Shown one piece after another: positions 16,948-23,512 of a stretch of 23,557 bases of DNA. Source of the DNA: JBLHKT01 sp043101615. Lineage in GTDB: Bacteria; Planctomycetota; Phycisphaerae; Phycisphaerales; UBA1924. Position numbers and translations under genes: made by a program. The first letter of the stretch is position 1; every line of letters starts with the position of its first letter. Below the pieces are notes generated by a model. That model was not told the DNA's origin. It worked only from the letters and a program-made list of their open reading frames with translations, and did no database searches. The stretch spans positions 1-23,557 of the forward strand of contig JBICID010000017.1 in NCBI GenBank assembly GCA_043101615.1, given 5' to 3'.

Positions 16948-17739
16948 CTACCCCTCCCCCAGCAGCTCCATCACACGCGGCAGCACCTCCCCGCTCCGCC
17001 CACGCACCGACACCTCCACCATCCCCGACACCGGCGTCTCCTCGAGATTCACCTCCCCCGTCCGCGCCCCCCGCGCCGCCGCCGCCACCACGAAGCCCGC
17101 CGCCGGGAACACCTCCGCGCTCGTCCCCACGCTCAGGAACACGTCGCACGCGTTCACCGCCTCCTCCGCCGCCTCCAGCACCTCCCCCGGCAGCATCTCC
17201 CCGAACCACACCACCCCCGGACGCAGCAGCCCCTCGGGGTGATGCGCCGACCGGGGCGGGAAGGCCTCCAGCGGGCCCGCCCCCAGCTCCGTCTCGCGAC
17301 CCGTCATCGTGCACCGCCAGCGCGTGATCGAGCCGTGCAGCTCGTACACCCGCTCGCTCCCCGCCCGCCGGTGCAGCCCGTCCACGTTCTGCGTCAGCAG
17401 CCAGAAGTCCCCCCCAGAGCCCACCACCCGGCGCTCCAGCGCCGCCAGCGCCACGTGCCCCGGATTCGGCTCCGCCGCCAGGCACCCCAGCCGGCGATGG
17501 TCGTACCAGCGCGTCACCCGCTCCGGGTCGGCCTCGAATGCCTCCGGAGTCGCCAGCGTCATCGGGTCGAACTCCGCCCACAACCCCTCCATCGCGTCGC
17601 GGAACGTCGGGATCGAGCTCTCCGCCGAGATGCCCGCGCCGGTCACCACGCCCACCGACCGCGCCCCGCGCAGCATCTCCGCCAGCGCCCGCAGGGTGCC
17701 GTCCGGTCCGTCCGCATCGCCTCGTTCGGGGGGTTCCAT
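16948..17739 (-). CDS. Sir2-family NAD-dependent deacylase, class III (CobB/SIRT5-like)
   Basis: Sirtuins remove acyl groups from lysines using NAD. This protein (263 residues from ATG 17739) has GAGISAESSIPTFRD (34-48), TQNVDGLH (116-123), the catalytic His135 in LHG, FGEMLP and GTSAEVFPAAGF. Tyr79 and Arg82 in WYDHRR match the Tyr-x-x-Arg pair that lets class III sirtuins bind succinyl/malonyl groups. The zinc site is odd: Cys143 is present, but the second cysteine pair (CHCC in E. coli CobB) is absent and reads RSAHHPEG. A GTG at 17799 gives a longer frame but overlaps the divergent promoter, so ATG is preferred. No Shine-Dalgarno is seen before the ATG, and a TACACT box (17753-17748) about 10 bp upstream could give a leaderless transcript. 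Confidence 0.85.
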   Translation of the reverse strand: MEPPERGDADGPDGTLRALAEMLRGARSVGVVTGAGISAESSIPTFRDAMEGLWAEFDPMTLATPEAFEADPERVTRWYDHRRLGCLAAEPNPGHVALAALERRVVGSGGDFWLLTQNVDGLHRRAGSERVYELHGSITRWRCTMTGRETELGAGPLEAFPPRSAHHPEGLLRPGVVWFGEMLPGEVLEAAEEAVNACDVFLSVGTSAEVFPAAGFVVAAAARGARTGEVNLEETPVSGMVEVSVRGRSGEVLPRVMELLGEG

Positions 17740-17750
17740 GTCAGGGGAGT

Positions 17751-17780
17751 GTACAATTTTGATCAAGGATCGATTTTGTC
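17751..17780. promoter_or_regulatory. AT-rich regulatory island between divergent transcripts
   Basis: This is the most AT-rich stretch in the window. It carries the direct repeat ATTTTG at 17756-17761 and 17773-17778 (17-bp start spacing) and two GATC sites (17761-17764, 17768-17771). It lies just upstream of the TTGACA box and could be an UP element or an activator site for the rightward promoter. It also covers the 5' flank of the sirtuin gene on the other strand. Confidence 0.4.
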
Positions 17781-17792
17781 GGTCTCCGCCTG

Positions 17793-17820
17793 TTGACACC
17801 CGCTGAGGGGCTGATATCCT
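17793..17820 (+). promoter_or_regulatory. Near-consensus sigma-70 promoter
   Basis: A perfect -35 box TTGACA (17793-17798) is followed 16 bp later by TATCCT (17815-17820), which keeps T1, A2 and T6 of the -10 consensus. An AT-rich tract lies upstream. Transcription would start near 17827. A short dyad (GAAA/TTTC, 17823-17834) spans the predicted start and could be an operator. It is by far the best promoter match in the window and no convincing protein gene follows directly. Confidence 0.65.
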
Positions 17821-17826
17821 ACGAAA

Positions 17827-18012
17827 GAACTTTCACGGATCGGGACTGGAAACGCTTTCAAGTCCCGCCCGAACAACCAGACTCCCTCAGGGCTGGAGTC
17901 TCCCTCCTCCGGCCCGGGCCGACCAACGTCGGCCTCGCAGAACGGCCGTTCGATCCCTCGGAACGGCCCTCGGTGATCCCGGAACTCCCCGTTCCGGGAT
18001 CACGTTGTTTTT
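17827..18012 (+). ncRNA. Predicted structured small RNA or leader RNA, about 185 nt
   Basis: Between a strong promoter and a strong terminator lie five consecutive, non-overlapping stem-loops. H1 is 17841-17867 (11 of 12 pairs, loop CGC). H2 is 17879-17901 (7 bp, AGACTCC/GGAGTCT). H3 is 17917-17934 (7 bp, GGCCGAC/GTCGGCC, loop CAAC). H4 is 17944-17968 (8 bp, GGCCGTTC/GAACGGCC, loop GATCCCTCG). H5 is the terminator. The unpaired linker between H2 and H3 reads TCCCTCCTCC (17901-17910), an anti-Shine-Dalgarno-like CU-rich stretch seen in several trans-acting sRNA families. AGGG in the H2 loop could pair with CCCT in the H4 loop. It does not look like 6S RNA, tmRNA, RNase P or SRP RNA. It may instead be an attenuating leader of the antiporter gene. 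The exact 5' end is inferred. Confidence 0.6.
17973..18012 (+). terminator. Intrinsic terminator with perfect 13-bp stem
   Basis: GTGATCCCGGAAC (17973-17985) pairs fully with GTTCCGGGATCAC (17991-18003) around loop TCCCC. The tail GTTGTTTTT (18004-18012) follows. The T tract exists only on the + strand, so it ends rightward transcription from the promoter at 17793. GATCCC in the H4 loop could compete for GGGATC of the 3' arm, a possible antiterminator pairing. Confidence 0.85.
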
Positions 18013-18178
18013 GCACTCTCCGCGCCCGCGTCGACCCGAGACCGGCACCCCGGTACCCTGAGGTCCGCCCGCTCGGGCACCCAACCCACTCGCACGGAGA
18101 GCGACCCTGCACACCCCCCTCCCCATCCACGACACCTTCCACACGCTCCTGAACGCCGCCCCCCTCCTGGGTGCCGGC

Positions 18179-20107
18179 ATGAACCAGGCCGCGATCGCCG
18201 TCGCCCTCGTCATCGTCCTGGGCATCGGCGCCCAGTGGATCGCCTGGCGCATCAAGCTCCCCTCCATCCTCCTGCTGCTCTTCATCGGCATCCTCGCCGG
18301 GCCCGTCGCCCGCCACTTCTTCCCCGGCAGCATCTACCCCCTCGACCCCGACGCCGTGCTCGGCTCCGACCTGCTCATGGCCCTGGTCAGCATCGCCGTC
18401 TCCCTCATCCTCTACGAGGGCGGCCTCACCCTCCGACTCCGCGAGATCGAGGGCGTCAAGCGCGTCGTCTTCATGCTCGTCACCGTCGCCGCCGCCGTCA
18501 CCTGGGCCGTCGCCGGCCTCGCCGCCTTCGTCCTCTTCGACCTCACCCCGCAGCTCGCCACCCTCCTCGGCGCCGTCCTCATCGTCACCGGGCCCACCGT
18601 CGTCGGGCCACTGCTCGGGCACATACGCCCCGCCGGCTCCTCCGGGCTCGTGCTCAAGTGGGAGGGCATCGTCATCGACCCCATCGGCGTTCTCGTCGCC
18701 GTCCTCGTCTTCGAGGCCATCCTCATCGCCAGCACCCCGGAGCACGGCGACGTCACCACCCAGGTCGTCGCCGCCCTGCTCAAAACCATCCTCGGCGGCA
18801 CCGCCCTGGGCTTCCTCGGCGCACTCGTCATGATCCTCATGATGACCCGCTACTGGATCCCCGACGGACTCCAGAACCCCTTCAGCCTCATGCTCGTCGT
18901 CGCCGTCGCCACAGGCGCCAACGCCATCCAGGAGGAGGCCGGCCTGCTCGCCGCCACCGTCATGGGCATCGTGCTCGCCAACCAGCGCCGCGCCGACGTG
19001 CGACACATCCTCGAGTTCAAGGAGAACCTCCGCGTCCTGTTCATCTCCGTCCTCTTCATCGTTCTCGCCGCCAAGCTCGAGATCGACAACCTCCTCGGCC
19101 TTGACTGGGGCGTCGTACTCGGCTTCCTCCTCGTCCTCGTCGTCGTCGCACGACCACTGGGCGTCTGGCTCGCAACCATCGGCTCCGGCCTCACCATCAA
19201 CGAGCGACTCTTCATGTCCTGGATGGCCCCGCGCGGCATCGTCGCCGCCGCAGGCGCCTCCATCTTCGCCCTCGGACTCGAGAACGCAGGCGTCCAGGGC
19301 ACAGAGCCCATCGTCCCCCTCACCTTCGCCGTCATCATCGGCACCGTCGGCATCTACGGCCTCACCGCCACCCCCGTCGCACGCGCCCTGGGCATCTCGG
19401 ACCAGAACCCGCAGGGCGTCCTCTTCATCGGCGCACCCAGATGGGTCCGCGCCATCGCCAACACACTCCACGAACGCGGCATACGCGTCCTCCTCATCGA
19501 CACCAACCGCGCCAACATCCGCGAGGCACGCATGAACCACATGCCCGCCCTCCAGGCCAACGTCCTCGACGACTGGATCCTCGAGGAGCTCGACCTGCGC
19601 GGCATCGGGCGCGCCTTCGCCGTTACCCCCAACGACGAGGTCAACACCCTCGCCCTCCAGCAGTTCACCGAGGTCTTCGACACCGCCGGCCTCTTCCGGC
19701 TCCCCACACGCGCCGCCAAATCAGCCCCCAAGAAGACCGACGTCAGCGAGCTCGCCAAGTCCGACTCGGCGCAGCCCGAGCAGGAGGGCTCCAGGCGGGC
19801 CATCGGGCGCGTCCTGTTCGACCGCGAGGCCGACTTCGCCAGCCTCGAATCCCGCATGAGCCGCGGATGGGTCGTCAAGGCCACCCCCCTCTCAGACGAG
19901 TTCACCCTCGAGGACTACGACGCCCTCTACGGGCGCGCCGCGCTCAAGATGTTCGCCATCACCGCCTCCAACACCCTCACCGTCGCCACCGTCGGACGCC
20001 CCTTCTCCCCCGGCCCGGGCGACACCATCGTCTCACTGGTCAACCCCGAGGAGCTCTTCATGCCCGCCACCCTCCTCGAGACCGAAGACCAGCCCAAGGA
20101 AACCTGA
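18179..20107 (+). CDS. CPA-family cation/proton antiporter with C-terminal RCK/TrkA-N-like domain
   Basis: This 642-residue membrane protein exchanges H+ for a monovalent cation (Na+ or K+). About twelve helices fill residues 1-405. Family blocks are the first helix plus KLPSILLLLFIGILAGP, LILYEGGLTLRL, TGPTVVGPLLGHIRP and WEGIVIDPIGV, the last two carrying the conserved polar and acidic ion-path residues. From about 417 a Rossmann-type RCK/TrkA-N domain follows (GVLFIGAPRWVRAIANTL, LLIDTNRANIREAR, FAVTPNDEVNTLALQQF), and a further C-terminal region may be TrkA-C-like. The glycine motif is atypical. An in-frame CTG at 18107 with GGAG 7 nt upstream would add 24 residues and may be the true start, since the ATG has a weak ribosome site. 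The structured RNA and terminator upstream may control it. Confidence 0.85.
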   Translation: MNQAAIAVALVIVLGIGAQWIAWRIKLPSILLLLFIGILAGPVARHFFPGSIYPLDPDAVLGSDLLMALVSIAVSLILYEGGLTLRLREIEGVKRVVFMLVTVAAAVTWAVAGLAAFVLFDLTPQLATLLGAVLIVTGPTVVGPLLGHIRPAGSSGLVLKWEGIVIDPIGVLVAVLVFEAILIASTPEHGDVTTQVVAALLKTILGGTALGFLGALVMILMMTRYWIPDGLQNPFSLMLVVAVATGANAIQEEAGLLAATVMGIVLANQRRADVRHILEFKENLRVLFISVLFIVLAAKLEIDNLLGLDWGVVLGFLLVLVVVARPLGVWLATIGSGLTINERLFMSWMAPRGIVAAAGASIFALGLENAGVQGTEPIVPLTFAVIIGTVGIYGLTATPVARALGISDQNPQGVLFIGAPRWVRAIANTLHERGIRVLLIDTNRANIREARMNHMPALQANVLDDWILEELDLRGIGRAFAVTPNDEVNTLALQQFTEVFDTAGLFRLPTRAAKSAPKKTDVSELAKSDSAQPEQEGSRRAIGRVLFDREADFASLESRMSRGWVVKATPLSDEFTLEDYDALYGRAALKMFAITASNTLTVATVGRPFSPGPGDTIVSLVNPEELFMPATLLETEDQPKET

Positions 20108-20116
20108 CCTCGACCC

Positions 20117-20252
20117 GCCCCTTCTCGACCACCGGGGGAGAAGGGGTCCGCGCTGCGGACGGGAGGGGCCCAGACCAGCCGCGTGCGTGAGCACGCGGGG
20201 AGGTCGCGTGCCAACCACGCAAACACACCTCCCCGGTCGCTCTCGCAACCGG
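20117..20252. repeat. Cluster of five hairpins in the convergent spacer
   Basis: Five inverted repeats follow one another between the antiporter and nadK ends. A: CCCCTTCTC/GAGAAGGGG (20118-20146, 9 bp). B: GTCCGC/GCGGAC (20146-20160). C: CCGCGTGC/GCACGCGG with loop GTGA (20179-20198, 8 bp). D: GGGGAGGT/ACCTCCCC (20197-20234) with an inner GCGTG/CACGC stem. E: CCGGT/ACCGG (20233-20252). None has a T tract. Position suggests bidirectional transcript ends. The repeat-like look suggests a dispersed element, but copies elsewhere cannot be checked here. Confidence 0.45.
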
Positions 20253-20296
20253 CCGGTCTCTCGATCGGGCATCGGACGTCACACGCCCGCACCCCG

Positions 20297-21178
20297 CTAC
20301 CCCTCCCCGCGACGCGCCGGACGCTCCGCCCACCGCATCTTCCGGCGCAGCGTCACCCAGTAGTCCTCACCGTCCAGCACCACGAACCGGGCCGGCGACC
20401 CGCGCATCGACACCGTCACGCGGTCCCCAGCACGCAGCCCCACCGGCACCTGCCCGTCCGCCACCAGCGTCGTTCCAGCGTTCACCGTCTCCAGCGACAG
20501 CTCCGTCTCCACGCCGCCGGGCACCACGATCGGGCGGAAGCTCAGCGAGTGCGCCGCGATCGGCGTCAGCGTGTACGCGTCCACGCCCGGCGCCACGATC
20601 GGCCCCCCCGCGGCCACGTTGTACGCCGTCGAACCCACCGGCGTGCTCGCGATCAGCCCGTCCCCCGACACGCTCGGACCGTCGCTCCCGCCCAGCAGCA
20701 GCCCGAACCCGATCATCCGGAACGGCGGGCCCGCCGACACCACCACGTCGTTCAGCGCCGAAAGCACCGCGCGAGCCTCCGACGCGCCGCGGTCGTGCAC
20801 CCGCGCCTCCAGACGCGGCAGCGTCCGCACCGGCAGCTCCCCGTCCCCGAACAGACGCCCCGCGATCCCCGCAAGCCCGTCCAGCTCGAGCTGAGACAGG
20901 AACCCCACCTTCCCGATATTGATCCCGATCAGCGGCACGTCACCACGCCCGCCCGCGTGGAACCGGCGGGCCGAGCCCAGCAGCGTCCCGTCACCCCCCA
21001 GCACCACCACCAGGTCGAACGCCTCCCCCGGCGCGGGACGCTCCTCGTGCCCAGAGTCCGAATCGATCGTCGCCACCAGCTCCGCCCCGCGCGACCGCAT
21101 CTCCGACAGCACCGCCGCCTCGGCACGCCCCGCGTCGGCCTTCCGACGGTTCACCACCAGCACCACGCGTCGTCCCAT
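20297..21178 (-). CDS. nadK: NAD kinase
   Basis: NadK phosphorylates NAD to NADP in the cytoplasm using ATP or polyphosphate. The 293-residue protein is of normal bacterial length. It carries GGDGT at residues 61-65 in LVVVLGGDGTLLGSAR, INIGKVGFLSQ, the LNDVVVS segment that holds the NE/D motif, and GDGLIASTPVGSTAYNVAAGGPIV, which forms the NAD pocket. The start ATG has GGAG 6 nt upstream on the - strand. It follows dxs on the same strand after 205 bp. In many bacteria tlyA lies between dxs and nadK; it is absent here. Codons are strongly G-ending (GTG, GCG, CTG). Confidence 0.95.
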   Translation of the reverse strand: MGRRVVLVVNRRKADAGRAEAAVLSEMRSRGAELVATIDSDSGHEERPAPGEAFDLVVVLGGDGTLLGSARRFHAGGRGDVPLIGINIGKVGFLSQLELDGLAGIAGRLFGDGELPVRTLPRLEARVHDRGASEARAVLSALNDVVVSAGPPFRMIGFGLLLGGSDGPSVSGDGLIASTPVGSTAYNVAAGGPIVAPGVDAYTLTPIAAHSLSFRPIVVPGGVETELSLETVNAGTTLVADGQVPVGLRAGDRVTVSMRGSPARFVVLDGEDYWVTLRRKMRWAERPARRGEG

Positions 21179-21234
21179 GCCGTGCTCCGCTCTGCCAGGG
21201 CGGGCTCAACCCGCGCGAGTGATCCGTCAAACAT

Positions 21235-21254
21235 GCCCGTGTGCACAAACGGGC
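21235..21254. other. Hairpin in the dxs-nadK spacer
   Basis: GCCCGT (21235-21240) and ACGGGC (21249-21254) form a 6-bp stem around an 8-nt loop containing the palindrome GTGCAC. On the - strand it lies in the nadK leader, about 57 nt before the start codon, and is followed by ATGTTTGACGG. It could be a weak dxs terminator or part of nadK control. Confidence 0.3.
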
Positions 21255-21332
21255 CGCCGGGAGATGGCCGCGACCAGCCCCACGGAGGGTATGGGAAATC
21301 GGAGGGATAAGTGCGGGCGACCGCAGTGTGAA

Positions 21333-21374
21333 GAGATCGAAAGAGTGGGGGGCGACGAGTGGGGAGATCGAAAG
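21333..21374 (-). repeat. Pair of direct repeats downstream of dxs
   Basis: GAGATCGAAAG occurs at 21333-21343 and 21364-21374, exactly 31 bp apart, each copy followed within three bases by a run of six to eight G. The pair lies just past the dxs stop and upstream of nadK (- strand). Three helical turns of spacing would suit a dimeric regulator, but a local duplication explains it equally well. Confidence 0.4.
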
Positions 21375-21383
21375 TGGGGGGGG

Positions 21384-23405
21384 TCAGCGAGACTCAGCGT
21401 GATCGCTGGTCGAGCCGGCCCGGAACCCCGGGCGGGCCTCACCACGCGTCGCCTCCGGCGTCGCCCCGCCGGCCCGGTCGGCCGCCAGCCGGATCATGCG
21501 TGCGATCCCGGGCGCGTCCAGCCCGACCTCCGCGAGCTGCTTCTTCCGCGAGTCCTGCAGCACCCACCGGTCCGGGATGCCGTGGCGCGTCACCAGGCCC
21601 GCGTGCAGGCCCGCCTCGCTGGCCGCCTCGACCACCGCCGACCCGAACCCGCCCACCACCGAGTGGTCCTCGACCGTCAGCACCGGGATCCCCCGTGACA
21701 GCAGCGACCGCACCAGGCCCTCGTCCACCGGCTTGGCGAACCGCGCGTCCCACACCGCGACCCGGTACTCGCCCGCCAGCGTCTCGCACGCCTCCAGCGC
21801 CGCGATCGCCGGCGTCCCGTACGCCAGCACCGCCACGTCGGGACGCGAGGCGTCCAGGTCCGCGTAGGTCTCCGTCAGCAGGCGCGCCCGCCCGAGCTCG
21901 AACGGGGGGCACGCAGTGTCCGCCAACCGCTCGCTCACGTCGTCGCGCGGGTACCGCACCGCGCTGAGCCCCTCGTCCCACCCCGCCATGAACACCAGCG
22001 CCGCCCGCAGGCTCGGCTCGTCGATCGCCGCGGTCAGCACCGCCCCGGGCAGCGACCGCAGGATGCTCACGTCGCAGAACCCGTGGTGCACCGCCCCGTC
22101 GCCCCCGACCAGGCCCGCCCGGTCCAGGCACAGACGCACGCCCAGCCCCTGCAGCGCCACCTCCTGGAACGCCTGGTCGAACGCACGCTGCAGGAACGTG
22201 GAGTACACCGCGAAGAAGGGCCTCAGCCCGCTCTTGGCCATCCCCGCCATCATGTCCATCGCGTGGCTCTCGCAGATCCCCGTGTCAAAGCTACGCTCCG
22301 GCACACGCTCGATCGCCGTCTGAACACCCGTCCCGTCCGCCATCGCCGCAGTCGCGCACACGATCTTCTCGTCGCCCTCCATCAGGTCCGCCAACGCCTC
22401 CCCGAACGCCCTGGTGAAGCTCCGCCCCGCCGACTTCATCTCCACGCGGCACCCCAGCCGCTCGTCACGCTCCACGTTGAACGCCTTGGGCGAGTGGAAC
22501 GTCGTCGCGTCCGCCTCCGCGAAGTCCAGCCCCTTGCCCTTCACCGTCTTCACGTGCAGCACCATCGGCCGGTCCAGGTCCCGCGCCTCGTGCAGGAACT
22601 CGATCAGCGTCGGCAGGTGGTGCCCGTCGATCGGGCCCACCGTCAGCAGCCCGAACTTCTCGAACAGGCTCTCCTCCGCGATCGCCGCCTTGGTCATCTC
22701 CCCCGCACGGTGGTACGCCTCACGGATCAGCCCGCCCCCGGGCACGTGACGCAGGATCTCCGCCGCACCCTTCTTCAGGTCCGTGTACGTGTGGCTCACC
22801 CGCACCCGGTCGAAGTACTGCGCCAGCGCCCCCTGCGGCTTGCTGATCGACATCCCGTTGTCGTTGAGCACCACCAGCATCTGCCGGCGCATCGTCCCCG
22901 CGTTGTTCAGCCCCTCCAGCGCCACCCCGTTCACGATCGACGCGTCCCCCACCAGCGTCACCACACGGCGCCCGCCGGGGTTCGTCCTCGGGTCGTACCC
23001 CTCGCCCGCCAGCGTGTCGCCCCGCGCCATCCCCACCGCGGTCGAGATCCCCGTCCCCGCGTGCCCCACCCGGAACAGGTCGTACTCGCTCTCCAGGGGC
23101 TCGGGGAACCCCGACATCCCCTCGCGCGTCCGCAGCCTCGACAGCATCCCCAGCCGACCCGTGATCAGCTTGTGCGGGTAGCACTGGTGCCCCACGTCGA
23201 ACAGCAGCCGGTCGTGCCCGAAGTCGAACACGTAGTGCAGCGCCAGCGTCAGCTCCACCACACCGAGATTCGGCGCCAGGTGCCCCCCCGTCCGCTGCAC
23301 CTGCCCGATAATCGCCTCGCGGATCTCCCCCGCGAGCTCCTCCAGCTGCTCCACCGTCAGGGCCTTGACGTCCGCGGGTGAATGCACGCGCTCCAGAATC
23401 GACAT
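21384..23405 (-). CDS. dxs: 1-Deoxy-D-xylulose-5-phosphate synthase
   Basis: Dxs condenses pyruvate and glyceraldehyde 3-phosphate to deoxyxylulose 5-phosphate, the first step of the MEP isoprenoid route, using thiamine diphosphate. The 673-residue protein shows HLAPNLGVVELTLALHYVF, DVGHQCYPHKL with His73, the TPP motif GDASIVNGVALEGLNNAG (153-170), CESHAMDMMAGMAKSG with the catalytic Glu, YSTFLQRAFDQ and DRAGLVGGDGAVHHG. The usual GDG of the TPP motif is GDA here. A C-terminal tail of about 35 residues exceeds the E. coli enzyme. I chose ATG 23405 because GGGAGAAAGAGG lies just upstream and the protein begins as the family does; the frame stays open to 23516 but that extension overlaps the upstream gene's stop. 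Confidence 0.95.
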   Translation of the reverse strand: MSILERVHSPADVKALTVEQLEELAGEIREAIIGQVQRTGGHLAPNLGVVELTLALHYVFDFGHDRLLFDVGHQCYPHKLITGRLGMLSRLRTREGMSGFPEPLESEYDLFRVGHAGTGISTAVGMARGDTLAGEGYDPRTNPGGRRVVTLVGDASIVNGVALEGLNNAGTMRRQMLVVLNDNGMSISKPQGALAQYFDRVRVSHTYTDLKKGAAEILRHVPGGGLIREAYHRAGEMTKAAIAEESLFEKFGLLTVGPIDGHHLPTLIEFLHEARDLDRPMVLHVKTVKGKGLDFAEADATTFHSPKAFNVERDERLGCRVEMKSAGRSFTRAFGEALADLMEGDEKIVCATAAMADGTGVQTAIERVPERSFDTGICESHAMDMMAGMAKSGLRPFFAVYSTFLQRAFDQAFQEVALQGLGVRLCLDRAGLVGGDGAVHHGFCDVSILRSLPGAVLTAAIDEPSLRAALVFMAGWDEGLSAVRYPRDDVSERLADTACPPFELGRARLLTETYADLDASRPDVAVLAYGTPAIAALEACETLAGEYRVAVWDARFAKPVDEGLVRSLLSRGIPVLTVEDHSVVGGFGSAVVEAASEAGLHAGLVTRHGIPDRWVLQDSRKKQLAEVGLDAPGIARMIRLAADRAGGATPEATRGEARPGFRAGSTSDHAESR

Positions 23406-23512
23406 CGGGCCTCTTTCTCCCGGCTTCCCACGGGTCTCACGGGGACGTCCCTGCCCCGCCGATCGGTTCACACAAGTGTACGGGGCGAGCGCCCAGCGCG
23501 TGACAGCCGCAC

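Noticed and set aside
13728..17327. 1199-codon + strand open frame antisense to speA
   Set aside because: Its sequence is low-complexity and His/Arg/Pro/Leu-rich, typical of the reverse of GC-rich coding DNA, and it crosses speA, the DHS-like gene and the sirtuin, all well supported.
17740..17799. GTG start at 17799 for the sirtuin
   Set aside because: It would overlap the strong divergent promoter and add 20 residues not typical of the family; ATG 17739 is preferred, though not proven.
17827..18012. 6S RNA, given the similar length
   Set aside because: 6S RNA is one long rod with a central bubble; here there are five separate hairpins and the ends do not pair.
17793..18152. Possible 119-residue protein over the structured RNA
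   Set aside because: The frame starts inside the -35 box, has no ribosome site, contains the terminator hairpin and shows no recognisable motifs.
17858..19540. 560-codon - strand open frame opposite the antiporter
   Set aside because: Extremely Asp/Glu/Gly-rich shadow; the + strand frame has clear antiporter motifs and membrane helices.
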